This document shows positions 22,494-33,058 of a DNA stretch of 64,000 bases, one piece after another. The stretch is from Panorpa germanica (lineage: Eukaryota; Arthropoda; Insecta; Mecoptera; Panorpidae). Position 1 is the first letter of the stretch. Every line of letters starts with the position of its first letter. The stretch covers positions 1,364,001 to 1,428,000 of the forward strand of contig OY783208.1 in assembly GCA_963678705.1 (NCBI GenBank), given 5' to 3'. A program made the position numbers and the translations under genes. The notes beneath the pieces are model-generated. The model was not told where the DNA came from, did not search any database, and saw only the letters and a list, made by a program, of their open reading frames with translations.

Positions 22494-22778
22494 AAACTTG
22501 ACGAATGAAATGGATTTTGTCAGGAATGATTGTTTTGTGGAGCAGTGTTAACTCTATACGATGGGATCAGAATCGTTGTCGACACTTTGCTTCTCTTTTT
22601 GTTTTTTTCTAGAATTGTAACTCGTATATTTTGTTTTTATACGTGTCCCTTTTTTTTTGAAAGGGGGTGTTGTGATATGTACGACATCTCCCCTATCACA
22701 ATTTTTCCTTTTTCTTTTCCTTAGAGCAGAAACGCATATGTTTTGTTTTATATGCGTTCCTTTTCTTTGGTTGAGGAG
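22494..22778 (+). other. 3' untranslated part of the LTR element
   Basis: T-rich segment between gag-pol and the 3' LTR. It contains GAAAGGGGGTGTTGTGATAT (about 22659-22678), where a polypurine tract is followed by a sequence resembling the LTR start. A second purine-rich stretch (GGTTGAGGAG) sits directly before the LTR. No envelope frame. Confidence 0.6.
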
Positions 22779-23526
22779 TGTTGTAAGTACGCATATGTCG
22801 CACTTACCTTTTATTTTTAATGATATTAAATGTTAATTATGTAATAGAATTATATTATGTAAACAGTTTTTGTATTAGTATTAAGATTGTAAAGAATAAT
22901 TATTTAAGTTTAGCGCTTATAAATATTGTCTCTGGTTTGTGGAGATTAATATTGATTTAATGCTGGTAATTCAGTATTGGCGTTCTGTGATGTGAAATAA
23001 ATTATTATATATTAAATTGCACAAGACGCTGAAAGTCAGTCTTCTCCTGAGTCTCAAAGCAAGCATTACTATTCGCAACTTCGTACGTATTGAATAGTGA
23101 GCACATTTCAACTATTAATTAAATTATAACACTATAGAATTACATTTTGTTTTATATCTGTCATCTTCGTTAATCTAATAAAATACTATTGTAATTAAGT
23201 AAGCAGATATAATATTACAACGAATAAATGATATATTTTAATAAAAGTGTTTGTATTAATAGTAATAAAAAGATACTAATTGTTCAACCGTCGCATGTCG
23301 CAACGAGGTTACTTTAGACCGCTCAAGTATTCTCTAATTGCAACAATACACCGTCTGAACAAGAATCCTTATTAATCATCTTAAGAAAGATATTCGATTA
23401 CTACTGTAATTGGTGTTGGAAGTCGTCAACTGAAGAATCTACTACCAGAAGCTAGCATCCCTGCAGAATGTACTAGTAAGCTGAGTAATCTCCTCCAGAA
23501 CGACAATACGACACAATTTTACAACA
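22779..23526 (+). repeat. 3' LTR
   Basis: A 748-bp copy of the LTR ending TTTTACAACA at the ATAC duplication. It is longer than the 5' LTR because of about 118 bp near the outer end. Confidence 0.88.
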
Positions 23527-23530
23527 ATAC

Positions 23531-24628
23531 TATCTTTCAAACCGTCAAAGTTAAACACATTTATATCTTACATAAAACAAAGCTGCAATATTAATAAATA
23601 CATCAATCAGGTATTATGTTTTCTATATTTTATAATTTTTATATTTATTTTATTGTCTGTAGATATTCGGGTAATTATTCGGTTCACCTACATTTTTGTT
23701 TTGAAAGTTTTAAACCAACTTTTATAAATAAATTTGAGTAGGTTGCGTTTGTTCTATGCTTAAAACATGTAAAAATCACTACGTAGTATTAGTTATACTA
23801 GTTTTAATTTAGAAATACATAATATTAATAGTTAAAGTTGAAATTTCAATTTTGAGGTTAGAATAATATGTCATGTAGATGTAAAAAGGGTTTATTTCAC
23901 TTTATTGGTCAACAATAAGCATGAATATTGTGTATTTCTTTATTAAGAATGGTAAAAGTAGATTAAAAGCTCTATAAAATATACAAAGTTTCTGTTACAA
24001 GTATTGATTAATTACCATTGACCTTACATTCCTAACAAATTAAATAAAACCTTACAACCGACACAAAAATAAAATAAGAATAACTACAATTTCTGTACAT
24101 ACATTTTGTAACTACAGTCACAATTATTAAGAATTCCGATTAATATTTTATTTATTAAAGATGACATTTACTAATTTGGTTTCTAGGTTATGTTGTTCAC
24201 TCAGTCTTTTCTAATAAATTTAATATTCTGCAATATGTATGTTGCTTGTAAAACACTTCCAATGTTTTCTGAAACATGTCCATTGCTTATTGAACTTCTT
24301 TTAAAATGAACAAACTGATGAAGTACTTTACTATTTGAAATTTAATTTATGACGTATTTGGTGATTGGTCATTAGTCTTTGTTGTTTGTGACAAACAATT
24401 TAGCACAGTTTTATAGAGGTTGTTTATTTCAAAGGGCCCCCTTTTATTAAATTTGTATCTGGCATTAAATGAAGAAGCCGTGTGCCTGTTTCACATAAAC
24501 TTAATGAAGAGGAAAACAGACAATCCTGTTCAGGAGTGAATTAGGGCTGGCTTAATTAGATCTTAGTTTTACTAATTGCTAACTATAAATACCCTTTGGT
24601 TTCAGTAAATTGTTAGTTTCTGCATAAA
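23531..24628. other. 5' flank of A4, right side of the LTR insertion
   Basis: The unit spacer resumes at TATCTTTCAAACCGTCAAAG, exactly as in empty units. It holds the old TIR-element remnant (about 23730-24030) and TATAAATA at 24584. No gene seen. Confidence 0.65.
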
Positions 24629-26086
24629 ATGGCACAGCAAATAAAATCAGAATTAAATGAAACACCGGAAATAGAAAACATGAAAGTAGAACCAGAAGAG
24701 GAATGCATTGTTCAATTCGAACCACAAGTCAAAGAGGAGGTCGACGTCACTTCCGATAGAGAAGCAGATTGGCCAGGGGTTTATATTAAATATGAACCTG
24801 ACTATAGTTCACCTGTTGTCCTGTGTAAATATTGCGGAGGCGTGTTTCGAGATTCCTGTAAATTGCAGGAGCACCTGGAGGCCAACCTGGACTGCCGAGG
24901 AACCGGAACGACAAAAGAACCGGAACCACAAGGCAGTGGACAATGGGGAAGGGTAGAAATAATTTCTAATCAGAAGAATTTCATCTGTGATGTTTGTAAC
25001 ATGGGGTTTGACAAAGCACCGGAAATAATAAAACATTTGCGTGTTCACTCTGACAGGAAGTTATATTCCTGTAGTGAATGTGACAAATCCTACACTAGAA
25101 GGTTCAATTTAGTTATTCACCAACGAAGTCATACTGGGGAGCGTCCGTTTTCGTGTGACGTTTGTAAAAAAACGTTTTCCAGTTCAAGGTATTTAAAGGA
25201 ACATAAAAACACGCATTTAGACGTTAATCCCATTTCATGTGACATTTGTAACAAAACGTTTTTAAGTTCAAGGTATTTAAAAGAACATAAAAACACGCAT
25301 TTAGATGTTCATCCTTTTTTATGTGACATTTGCAAAAAAACATTTTCAAGGTCAAGGTATTTAAAGGAACATAAAAACACGCATTTAGACGTTAATCCCA
25401 TTTCATGTGACATTTGTAACAAAACGTTTTCATTTTTAAGCTCTTTAAAGAGACATAAAAATACGCATTTAGATGTTCATCCTTTTTTATGTGACATTTG
25501 TAACAAAACGTTTTCAAGTTCAAGGTATTTAAAGGAACATAAAAACACGCATTTAGATGTTCATCCTTTTTTATGTGACATTTGTAAAAAAACATTTTCA
25601 AGTTCAAGTTATTTAAAGCAACATAAAAAGACGCATTTAGATGTTCATCCTTTTTTATGTGACATTTGTAACAAAACGTTTTCAAGTTCAAGGTATTTAA
25701 AGGAACATAAAAACACGCATTTAGACGTTAAACCTTTTTCATGTGACATTTGCAAAAAAACATTTTCAAGTTCAAGTTATTTAAAGCAACATAAAAAGAC
25801 GCATTTAGACGTTAACCCATTTTCATGTGACATTTGCAAAAAAACATTTTCAAGGTTACGCTCTTTAAAGGAACATAAAAACACGCATTTAGATGTTAAC
25901 CCATTTTCATGTGACATTTGCAAAAAAACATTTTCAAGTTCAAGGTCTTTAAAGGAACATAAAAACACGCATTTAGATGTTAACCCATTTTCATGTGACA
26001 TTTGTAAAAAAACATTTTCAAGTTCAAGCAATTTCAGTCAACATAAAAAGACGCATTTAGACGTTAATCCTTTTTCATGTAAATAA
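24629..26086 (+). CDS. A4: C2H2 zinc-finger protein, 485 aa, 11 array fingers
   Basis: Same plan as A1: KxE-rich acidic start (IKSE, MKVE, VKEE, IKYE), a C2HC finger with ANLDC, two ordinary fingers, TGERPF, then 11 LDV-linked fingers ending CDICKKTFSSSSNFSQH and NPFSCK. The order of finger variants equals A5 except that A5 has two extra fingers. A4 has the TTKEPE/GQWGRVE N-terminal variant shared with A2, A3 and A5. The frame is fully open. AATAAA follows four bases after the stop. Predicted nuclear DNA-binding protein of unknown target. Confidence 0.9.
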   Translation: MAQQIKSELNETPEIENMKVEPEEECIVQFEPQVKEEVDVTSDREADWPGVYIKYEPDYSSPVVLCKYCGGVFRDSCKLQEHLEANLDCRGTGTTKEPEPQGSGQWGRVEIISNQKNFICDVCNMGFDKAPEIIKHLRVHSDRKLYSCSECDKSYTRRFNLVIHQRSHTGERPFSCDVCKKTFSSSRYLKEHKNTHLDVNPISCDICNKTFLSSRYLKEHKNTHLDVHPFLCDICKKTFSRSRYLKEHKNTHLDVNPISCDICNKTFSFLSSLKRHKNTHLDVHPFLCDICNKTFSSSRYLKEHKNTHLDVHPFLCDICKKTFSSSSYLKQHKKTHLDVHPFLCDICNKTFSSSRYLKEHKNTHLDVKPFSCDICKKTFSSSSYLKQHKKTHLDVNPFSCDICKKTFSRLRSLKEHKNTHLDVNPFSCDICKKTFSSSRSLKEHKNTHLDVNPFSCDICKKTFSSSSNFSQHKKTHLDVNPFSCK

Positions 26087-27065
26087 TGGAATAAAACATT
26101 TGCAAGTTTTTATGCTTATCAATCTAATTTTATGTTCTAATTCTAAGTTTTATGCTAAATAATCCTATGTCTTAATGTTGAAAACGGTTCCATGAATCCC
26201 TTTCAAAATTTCCTGTTTCGTTGAGCAAAAAATGCTAAGACTTTTGACGTCCTCGGATTTTTCTCTGAATCATGGAAACCTGTAATTTTGGAAAAACTGC
26301 GAAAAGAAATGGTTACTTTTTGCTATATGACTGTTGATCCGTAAAAGGTAGAAAGTTGTAATTTTGCCTGTGTATTACGCTATTCAATGAAAACATATTT
26401 CAAAATTAAAAAATTAATAAAAGGGGCGTTTTGTATTATAAGATTAATAAATAAATAATTAAAAATGTTGTAACTTGTATATTTCTTACTTTCGCATTTT
26501 CGTTGAGCCATTTCCTAATTTCATAACATAACCTCAAATATTCAATTATTTTTAATAAGTCTGTTTTATACAACAGAGACACAAACGAGTGTGTGTGTGT
26601 GTGTGTTATGTCATTTACTACTTACAGCTGAGTCGTACATTTCATCAAGTTTTATATTGCGATTTTTGTGAATTTCGTGATAATTTCGACATCATATACA
26701 AAACAGATTGCAAAATACTGTTGAAGTTTTAAAGGGGCTGCTTTTAATTATATAATCCTTATCTTATATTATAGGCTTATCATGATTCTAATATTATTTA
26801 ATGGTTATAATGAAACCCCTTCAAGTTATTCAATGCATCTACTAGAACACTTAGCAGAGCTGCAATATCTTTCTTAATTCTTATTTCAACAGCTGGTAAA
26901 GTAGGTATTTCAGGGGCCCTAAAATTTCATACAGAACTTACAAGATTACGGTCTGTTAGTACTACATTCCTTTAATATGCAGGATTTAATTTACCTGCAG
27001 TTATATTATCCTGTTCTTTAATTGACTAAATATAATCTTAATGTCACCTTTATTATAGAATCAAT
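26087..27065. other. 3' flank of A4
   Basis: Near-identical to 3816-4794, with AATAAA at 26090 and a (GT)n tract near 26589-26605. No gene seen. Confidence 0.65.
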
Positions 27066-27364
27066 GGGCTTGTGTCCTCATTTTTTAGTGGTCGATTTTT
27101 CATTTGTTGATTGAAATTGATGTTAATAAATATGTTTTGGCGTGTCTATTTTATTAAATATCTAAATGTTGACGGAGATATAGCAATTAAAAGTTTGAAT
27201 TGTAGTTTTAGCGCTAGAAATGGTCGGCCATATTTGTATGACATGAAATGCATTTTAACGTCAGTTAGTTGTTGAGTAGGTCAGTGCTGTGGTAATGTTT
27301 TGTAGTTGTTGATAGTCAAATAATCAAGTCAAGTCAAAGAATAATAAGTTTTTATTTTATTTAA

Positions 27365-29606
27365 CAGTTCTATTGAGATATTGAAGCAGTGCGGAAGTTT
27401 TTTCTTTATTGATCAAATATTCAATAATTATCTTAATAATTTTTAACATTGTTCGTTATGAATAATAGATTCTTATGACAATAAGAAAAAAAATTTTAAA
27501 ATTATAGTGTGTGTTAAATATTTTATATTATTAAATTATCTATTTAATTTAAGATATTTCTAAAAAAAAAAAAATAATAACAAATCTATAAATCATCAAA
27601 ATCAAATGGTCTAGTGAGGTCGGTGTGACCACTAATTAACAGTTGTTGCACTGACAAGAATGCCAAACATGATGCGTTCACCTAACAAAACCATCCAACA
27701 AAAGCCATGTGTTAGTGACCGTGCATGTAGGGAACTTAAATGTTTGCTAGAAGACATGAAAGAGAAATCACTGCAAAATTATTTAAGTAATTTAACAGCT
27801 ACAGAAACTACTAACTATTCACTGTGGAAAGCAACCAAGCGGCTTAAGCAGCCTACAACTTATATTCCGCCTATCAAAACGCCAGATGGTAAATGGGCTA
27901 GAACCAACAGTGAGAAAGTCACAATTTTCGCTGATTACTTCGAACAAGTTTTTAAACCATTTCCTCCAACCCGCAGTGAAGATGAAGAACAAAACATACA
28001 TGAATTTCTAAGAGTCCCATCGCAGTCAAGTGAACCTATAAAACGTATAAGAGTCAAGGAATTACAAAACCTAGTAAAGTATAATATAAAAACCAAAAAA
28101 GCACCAGGTATTGACAAGATAAACGGAAAAATTCTGAAGGAGTTACCGGCGAAAGGAATGAGATACCTCACTATTTTATTCAACGCAATTCTAAGATTGA
28201 AGACATTTCCGCTTAAGTGGAAAACTGCAGAAATAATACTTATTCCAAAACCAGGTAAAGACGCAAAAGAGGTATCGTCATACAGACCCATAAGTCTTCT
28301 TCCGGTAGTGTCAAAACTTTTTGAAAAACTTATTCTTAAAAGACTGAAAATCATTTTCGAAAATAGCAAACTAATTCCAACACATCAGTTTGGCTTTAGA
28401 CAACAGCATGCTACAACTGAACAAGTACATCGAGTAGCCTGCACTATAAATTCAGCACTACAGGAGAAGAAGTATTGCTCAGCGGTTTTTCTTGATATCA
28501 GCCAAGCGTTTGACAACGTATGGCATCCTGGACTACTCTTTAAACTAAAAACTGCACTGCCAAATGACTTTTTCCAGATACTAAAGTCTTATATCACAAA
28601 CAGAAAGTTTATGATAAAATATCAGAATGAAAAATCAACGATACGTGACATTGAATCGGGCGTTCCTCAAGGTAGTGTTCTCGGACCAGTACTATATTTA
28701 TTATTTACTTCTGACCTTCCTACCATGCGTGAAACAACAGTAGCAACCTACGCTGATGATACCGCAATTCTGGCACTTCATGAAGACTCCGTCATTGCTT
28801 CCGCAAAACTGCAGAAACATCTACTACAGATTCAGAATTGGTTAAAAGATTGGAGAATAAAAGTAAACGAAACTAAATCAGTTCACGTAACTTTCACACT
28901 AAGGAAGAATTCTTGCCCCCCAGTCACACTAAATAATTTACAACTTCCACAAGCAGAGACAGTAAAATACTTAGGTATCCACTTGGACAGACGCCTAACA
29001 TGGAGAACGCATATCTGGAAGAAACGGTTGCAGTTAGAAGGTAAAAGAAGAGATATGTACTGGCTCTTGGGCTGGAAGTCTCAGTAATCCATCAGTAATA
29101 AACTACTGTTGTACAAGGTCATACTGAAGCCAATATGGACATATGGGATAGAGTTATGGGGCAGTGCCAGCAATTCTAATATAGAAATCCTACAAAGGTT
29201 TCAAAATAAACTGTTAAAGCAAATCCTTAACGTGCCGCGATTCGTTCCAAACTGGTTAACACATCAAGATCTTGGGGTTCCATATATAAGAAGTGAAATT
29301 AAGGATAGCAGCAAGAAATACGTAAAAAGACTAGAAGTTCATCCAAATGAAACAGTTGTACAACTTTTCCAGCATAAACCGATTAGACGACTGAAACGTA
29401 AAAATCCAATTGACCTACCAAATATGGTGTAGAATAGGTTCCATATATACTAAATGTTAATATTATTGTAATAGGTTAAGTCAAAGGGTGAGTCATCGAT
29501 GGATGGCAAGCTCGCATGTCATTTTTTATATATATTCCCAAAACTTAATTAATGTTCTTCAAGGACAGATTGTAAATTGTGTATGTTGTAAAATAAAAAA
29601 ATAAAT
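27365..29606 (+). mobile_element. Jockey-clade LINE, duplicate copy
   Basis: Copy of 5094-7335 with the same 10-bp target duplication TTTTATTTAA (27355-27364 and 29607-29616) and the same A-rich tail. Confidence 0.84.
27660..29432 (+). pseudogene. Jockey-type reverse transcriptase, copy 2
   Basis: Same truncated frame and same in-frame TAA after residue 475 as copy 1. It differs at a handful of codons. Motif A is FLDISQAFD here, with the catalytic Asp279 kept. Residue 286 is Asn (Lys in copy 1) and residue 309 is Lys (Met in copy 1). In the tail, VPNWL replaces VPSWL. YADD is intact. Without endonuclease and ORF1 it cannot be an autonomous element, and the stop removes the C-terminal tail. 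Confidence 0.87.
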
Positions 29607-29940
29607 TTTTATTTAACCCTGCTAAGGCAGACATAATATTGAAATTTTATTATCCCTTGAAATAGCTGTGAATAATATTTGATATTTTGATATATAAATA
29701 CATATAGCAGAGATTTATGATCTGTAAGGTTGGCAGCGATTGTGATGTCACATGCATTTGGAATGTGTACAACGTTGAATCCCTTTAATAATTAAAGAGA
29801 CAAAATGACTTTTTTAATTATTAATATCTCTTAACATATAATGAGTTATTAACAAATAATTGGACATTTGAGGTTCTAGTAACCCACTTTATCAATAGGT
29901 AGTACACTTTTATAGAAATTAAGACTTAGAACACAAGCCT

Positions 29941-31432
29941 ATTGTTGTTTGATATAATGTAATAAATGCTATATGTAATATAATTATTTTTATTGTAATT
30001 TTAAACAGGTTGCCACAAAAATGTTATTACTCTGAATAATGTTTTAGTTTCTTAATTTAGAAAACTTGGACTTTTCAATTTTCTACTACAATAGCAAGTG
30101 GAAAGCATTTTCGTACTTATACCGTAGAATTGAAGTTAACATTAAACACAAAATTAAATTAGTGAGTGGGAATGATACTTAATCGATTGATTATATTAGT
30201 GAAACGTGTAATTATTTCGTACTTGTCTCTTAATAAAGAAATAATGAAAACTTCAACAAATACTTTACTGACATTAGCCCCATGACAAATAAATGACCCA
30301 TCGTCATTGCAGTTTGTTATCCACATTAACATACTATCTTTCAAACCGTCAAAGTTAAACACATTTATATCTTACATAAAACAAAGCTGCAATATTAATA
30401 AATACATCAATCAGGTATTATGTTTTCTATATTTTATAATTTTTATATTTATTTTATTGTCTGTAGATATTCGGGTAATTATTCGGTTCACCTACATTTT
30501 TGTTTTGAAAGTTGTAAACAAATTTTTATAAATAAATTATAGTAGGTTGCGTTTGTTCTATGCTTAAAACATTTAAAAATCACTACGTAGTATTAGTTAT
30601 ACTAGTTTTAATTTAGAAATACATAATATTAATGGTTAAAGTTGAAATTTCAATTTTGAGGTTAGAATAATATGTCATATAGATGTGAAAAGGGTTTATT
30701 TCACTTTATTGGTCAACAATAAGCATGAATATTGTGTATTTCTTTATTAACAATGGTAAAAGTAGATTAAAAGCTCTATAAAATATACAAAGTTTCTGTT
30801 ACAAGTATTGAATAATTACCATTGACCTTACATTCCTAACAAATTAAATAAAACCTTACAACCGACACAAAAATAAAATAAGAATAACTACAATTTCTGT
30901 ACATACATTTTGTAACTACAGTCACAATTATTAGGAATTCAGATTAATATTTTATTTATTAAAGATTATATTAACTAATTTGGTTTCTAGGTTATGTTGT
31001 TCACTCAGTCTTTTCTAATTAATTTAATATTCTCCAATATGTATGTTGCTTGTAAAACACTTCCAATGTTTTCTGAAACATGTCCATTGCTTATTGAACT
31101 TCTTTTAAAATCAATAAACTGATGAAGTACTTTACTATTTGAAATTTAATTTATGACATATTTGGTGATTGGTCATTAGTCTTTGTTGTTTGTGGCAAAC
31201 AATTTAGCACAGTTTTATAGAAGTTGTTTATTTCAAAGGGCCCCCTTTTATTAAATTTCTATCTAGCATTAAATGAAGAAGTCGTGTGCCTGTTTCACAT
31301 AAACTTAATGAAGAGGAAAACAGACAATCCTGTTCAGGAGTGAATTAGGGCAGGCTTAATTAGATCTTAGTGTTACTAATTGTTAAATATAAATACCCTT
31401 TGGTTTCAGTAAATTGTTAGTTTCTGCATAAA
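29941..31432. other. Unit spacer and 5' flank of A5
   Basis: Nearly identical to 7670-9161 until about 31100, after which the match shifts to other units (AAATCAATAAACTG is as in A6, and GAAGTCGTGTGCCTG as in A3). Old TIR-element remnant at about 30530-30820. No gene seen. Confidence 0.65.
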
Positions 31433-33058
31433 ATGGCACAGCAAATAAAATCAGAATTAAATGAAACACCGGAAATAGAAAACATGAAAGTAGAACCAGA
31501 AGAGGAATGCATGGTTCAATTCGAACCACAAGTCAAAAAGGAAGTCGACGTCACTTCCGATAGAGAAGCAGATTGGCCAGGGGTTTATATTAAATATGAA
31601 CCTGACTATAGTTCACCTGTTGTCCTGTGTAAATATTGCGGAGGCGTGTTTCGAGATTCCTGTAAATTGCAGGAGCACCTGAAGGCCGCGTCGGACTGCC
31701 GAGGAACCGGAACGACAAAAGAACCGGAACCACAAGGCAGTGGACAATGGGGAAGGGTAGAAATAATTTCTAATCAGAAGAATTTCATCTGTGATGTTTG
31801 TAACATGGGGTTTGACAAAGCACCGGAAATAATAAAACATTTGCGTGTTCACTCTGACAGGAAGTTATATTCCTGTAGTGAATGTGACAAATCCTACACT
31901 AGAAGGTTCAATTTAGTTATTCACCAACGAAGTCATACTGGGGAGCGTCCGTTTTCGTGTGACGTTTGTAAAAAAACGTTTTCCAGTTCAAGGTATTTAA
32001 AGGAACATAAAAACACGCATTTAGACGTTAATCCCATTTCATGTGACATTTGTAACAAAACGTTTTTAAGTTCAAGGTATTTAAAAGAACATAAAAACAC
32101 GCATTTAGATGTTCATCCTTTTTTATGTGACATTTGCAAAAAAACATTTTCAAGGTCAAGGTATTTAAAGGAACATAAAAACACGCATTTAGACGTTAAT
32201 CCCATTTCATGTGACATTTGTAACAAAACGTTTTCATTTTTAAGCTCTTTAAAGAGACATAAAAATACGCATTTAGATGTTCATCCTTTTTTATGTGACA
32301 TTTGTAACAAAACGTTTTCAAGTTCAAGGTATTTAAAGGAACATAAAAACACGCATTTAGATGTTCATCCTTTTTTATGTGACATTTGTAAAAAAACATT
32401 TTCAAGTTCAAGTTATTTAAAGCAACATAAAAAGACGCATTTAGACGTTAACCCATTTTCATGTGACATTTGTAACAAAACGTTTTCAAGTTCAAGGTAT
32501 TTAAAGCAACATAAAAAGACGCATTTAGATGTTCATCCTTTTTCATGTGACATTTGTAAAAAAACATTTTCAAGTTCAAGTTATTTAAAGCAACATAAAA
32601 AGACGCATTTAGATGTTCATCCTTTTTTATGTGACATTTGTAACAAAACGTTTTCAAGTTCAAGGTATTTAAAGGAACATAAAAACACGCATTTAGACGT
32701 TAAACCTTTTTCATGTGACATTTGCAAAAAAACATTTTCAAGTTCAAGTTATTTAAAGCAACATAAAAAGACGCATTTAGACGTTAACCCATTTTCATGT
32801 GACATTTGCAAAAAAACATTTTCAAGGTTACGCTCTTTAAAGGAACATAAAAACACGCATTTAGATGTTAACCCATTTTCATGTGACATTTGCAAAAAAA
32901 CATTTTCAAGTTCAAGGTCTTTAAAGGAACATAAAAACACGCATTTAGATGTTAACCCATTTTCATGTGACATTTGTAAAAAAACATTTTCAAGTTCAAG
33001 CAATTTCAGTCAACATAAAAAGACGCATTTAGACGTTAATCCTTTTTCATGTAAATAA
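31433..33058 (+). CDS. A5: C2H2 zinc-finger protein, 541 aa, 13 array fingers
   Basis: Same plan as A4, with 13 LDV-linked fingers. Relative to A4 it has 56 extra residues, exactly two fingers (FSSSRYLKQH and FSSSSYLKQH types), inserted after array finger six. This fits a 168-bp unequal exchange inside the array. The third KxE motif region is VKKEVDV (Lys replaces Glu), and the C2HC finger has KAASDC. The rest of the order and the NPFSCK end match A4. The frame is fully open. AATAAA is at 33062. Confidence 0.9.
   Translation: MAQQIKSELNETPEIENMKVEPEEECMVQFEPQVKKEVDVTSDREADWPGVYIKYEPDYSSPVVLCKYCGGVFRDSCKLQEHLKAASDCRGTGTTKEPEPQGSGQWGRVEIISNQKNFICDVCNMGFDKAPEIIKHLRVHSDRKLYSCSECDKSYTRRFNLVIHQRSHTGERPFSCDVCKKTFSSSRYLKEHKNTHLDVNPISCDICNKTFLSSRYLKEHKNTHLDVHPFLCDICKKTFSRSRYLKEHKNTHLDVNPISCDICNKTFSFLSSLKRHKNTHLDVHPFLCDICNKTFSSSRYLKEHKNTHLDVHPFLCDICKKTFSSSSYLKQHKKTHLDVNPFSCDICNKTFSSSRYLKQHKKTHLDVHPFSCDICKKTFSSSSYLKQHKKTHLDVHPFLCDICNKTFSSSRYLKEHKNTHLDVKPFSCDICKKTFSSSSYLKQHKKTHLDVNPFSCDICKKTFSRLRSLKEHKNTHLDVNPFSCDICKKTFSSSRSLKEHKNTHLDVNPFSCDICKKTFSSSSNFSQHKKTHLDVNPFSCK

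Larger units (their letters stand above)
15711..23526 (+). mobile_element. Ty3/gypsy LTR retrotransposon, looks whole
   Basis: Fossil entry. It has LTRs at both ends starting TGTTGTAAGTACG and ending ACAACA, a 4-bp target duplication ATAC, a primer-binding site after the 5' LTR, a leader with tandem repeats, and one long gag-pol reading frame with no evident breaks. There is no envelope-like third ORF. The domain order protease, RT, RNase H, integrase defines Ty3/gypsy rather than copia. The LTRs differ in length (630 and 748 bp), but over the shared part I saw about one mismatch, so the insertion looks young. It interrupts the spacer of the A3-A4 interval. Confidence 0.92.
27066..29940 (+). 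mobile_element. GGGCTTG-family MITE with nested LINE (duplicate copy)
   Basis: Same insertion as 4795-7669, including the LINE position, and part of the 5.2-kb duplication. Ends are GGGCTTGTGTCCTC and ACACAAGCCT. Confidence 0.8.
25911..31101. repeat. 5.2-kb segmental duplication, near-identical to about 3640-8830
   Basis: At a constant offset of 22271 bp the two blocks match through the end of a zinc-finger gene, its 3' flank, the MITE, the LINE and the next spacer. I saw only scattered substitutions, such as GTCAGCC/GTCGGCC, GACGTG/GACATG and a few in the LINE. Identity drops upstream inside the finger array and downstream near 8835/31106. The nested MITE and LINE were therefore copied with the unit, not inserted twice. 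Confidence 0.88.

Noticed and set aside
22530-22724. Envelope-like small frame after gag-pol
   Set aside because: 64 codons, T-rich, no recognisable envelope features; it lies in the 3' untranslated part of the LTR element.
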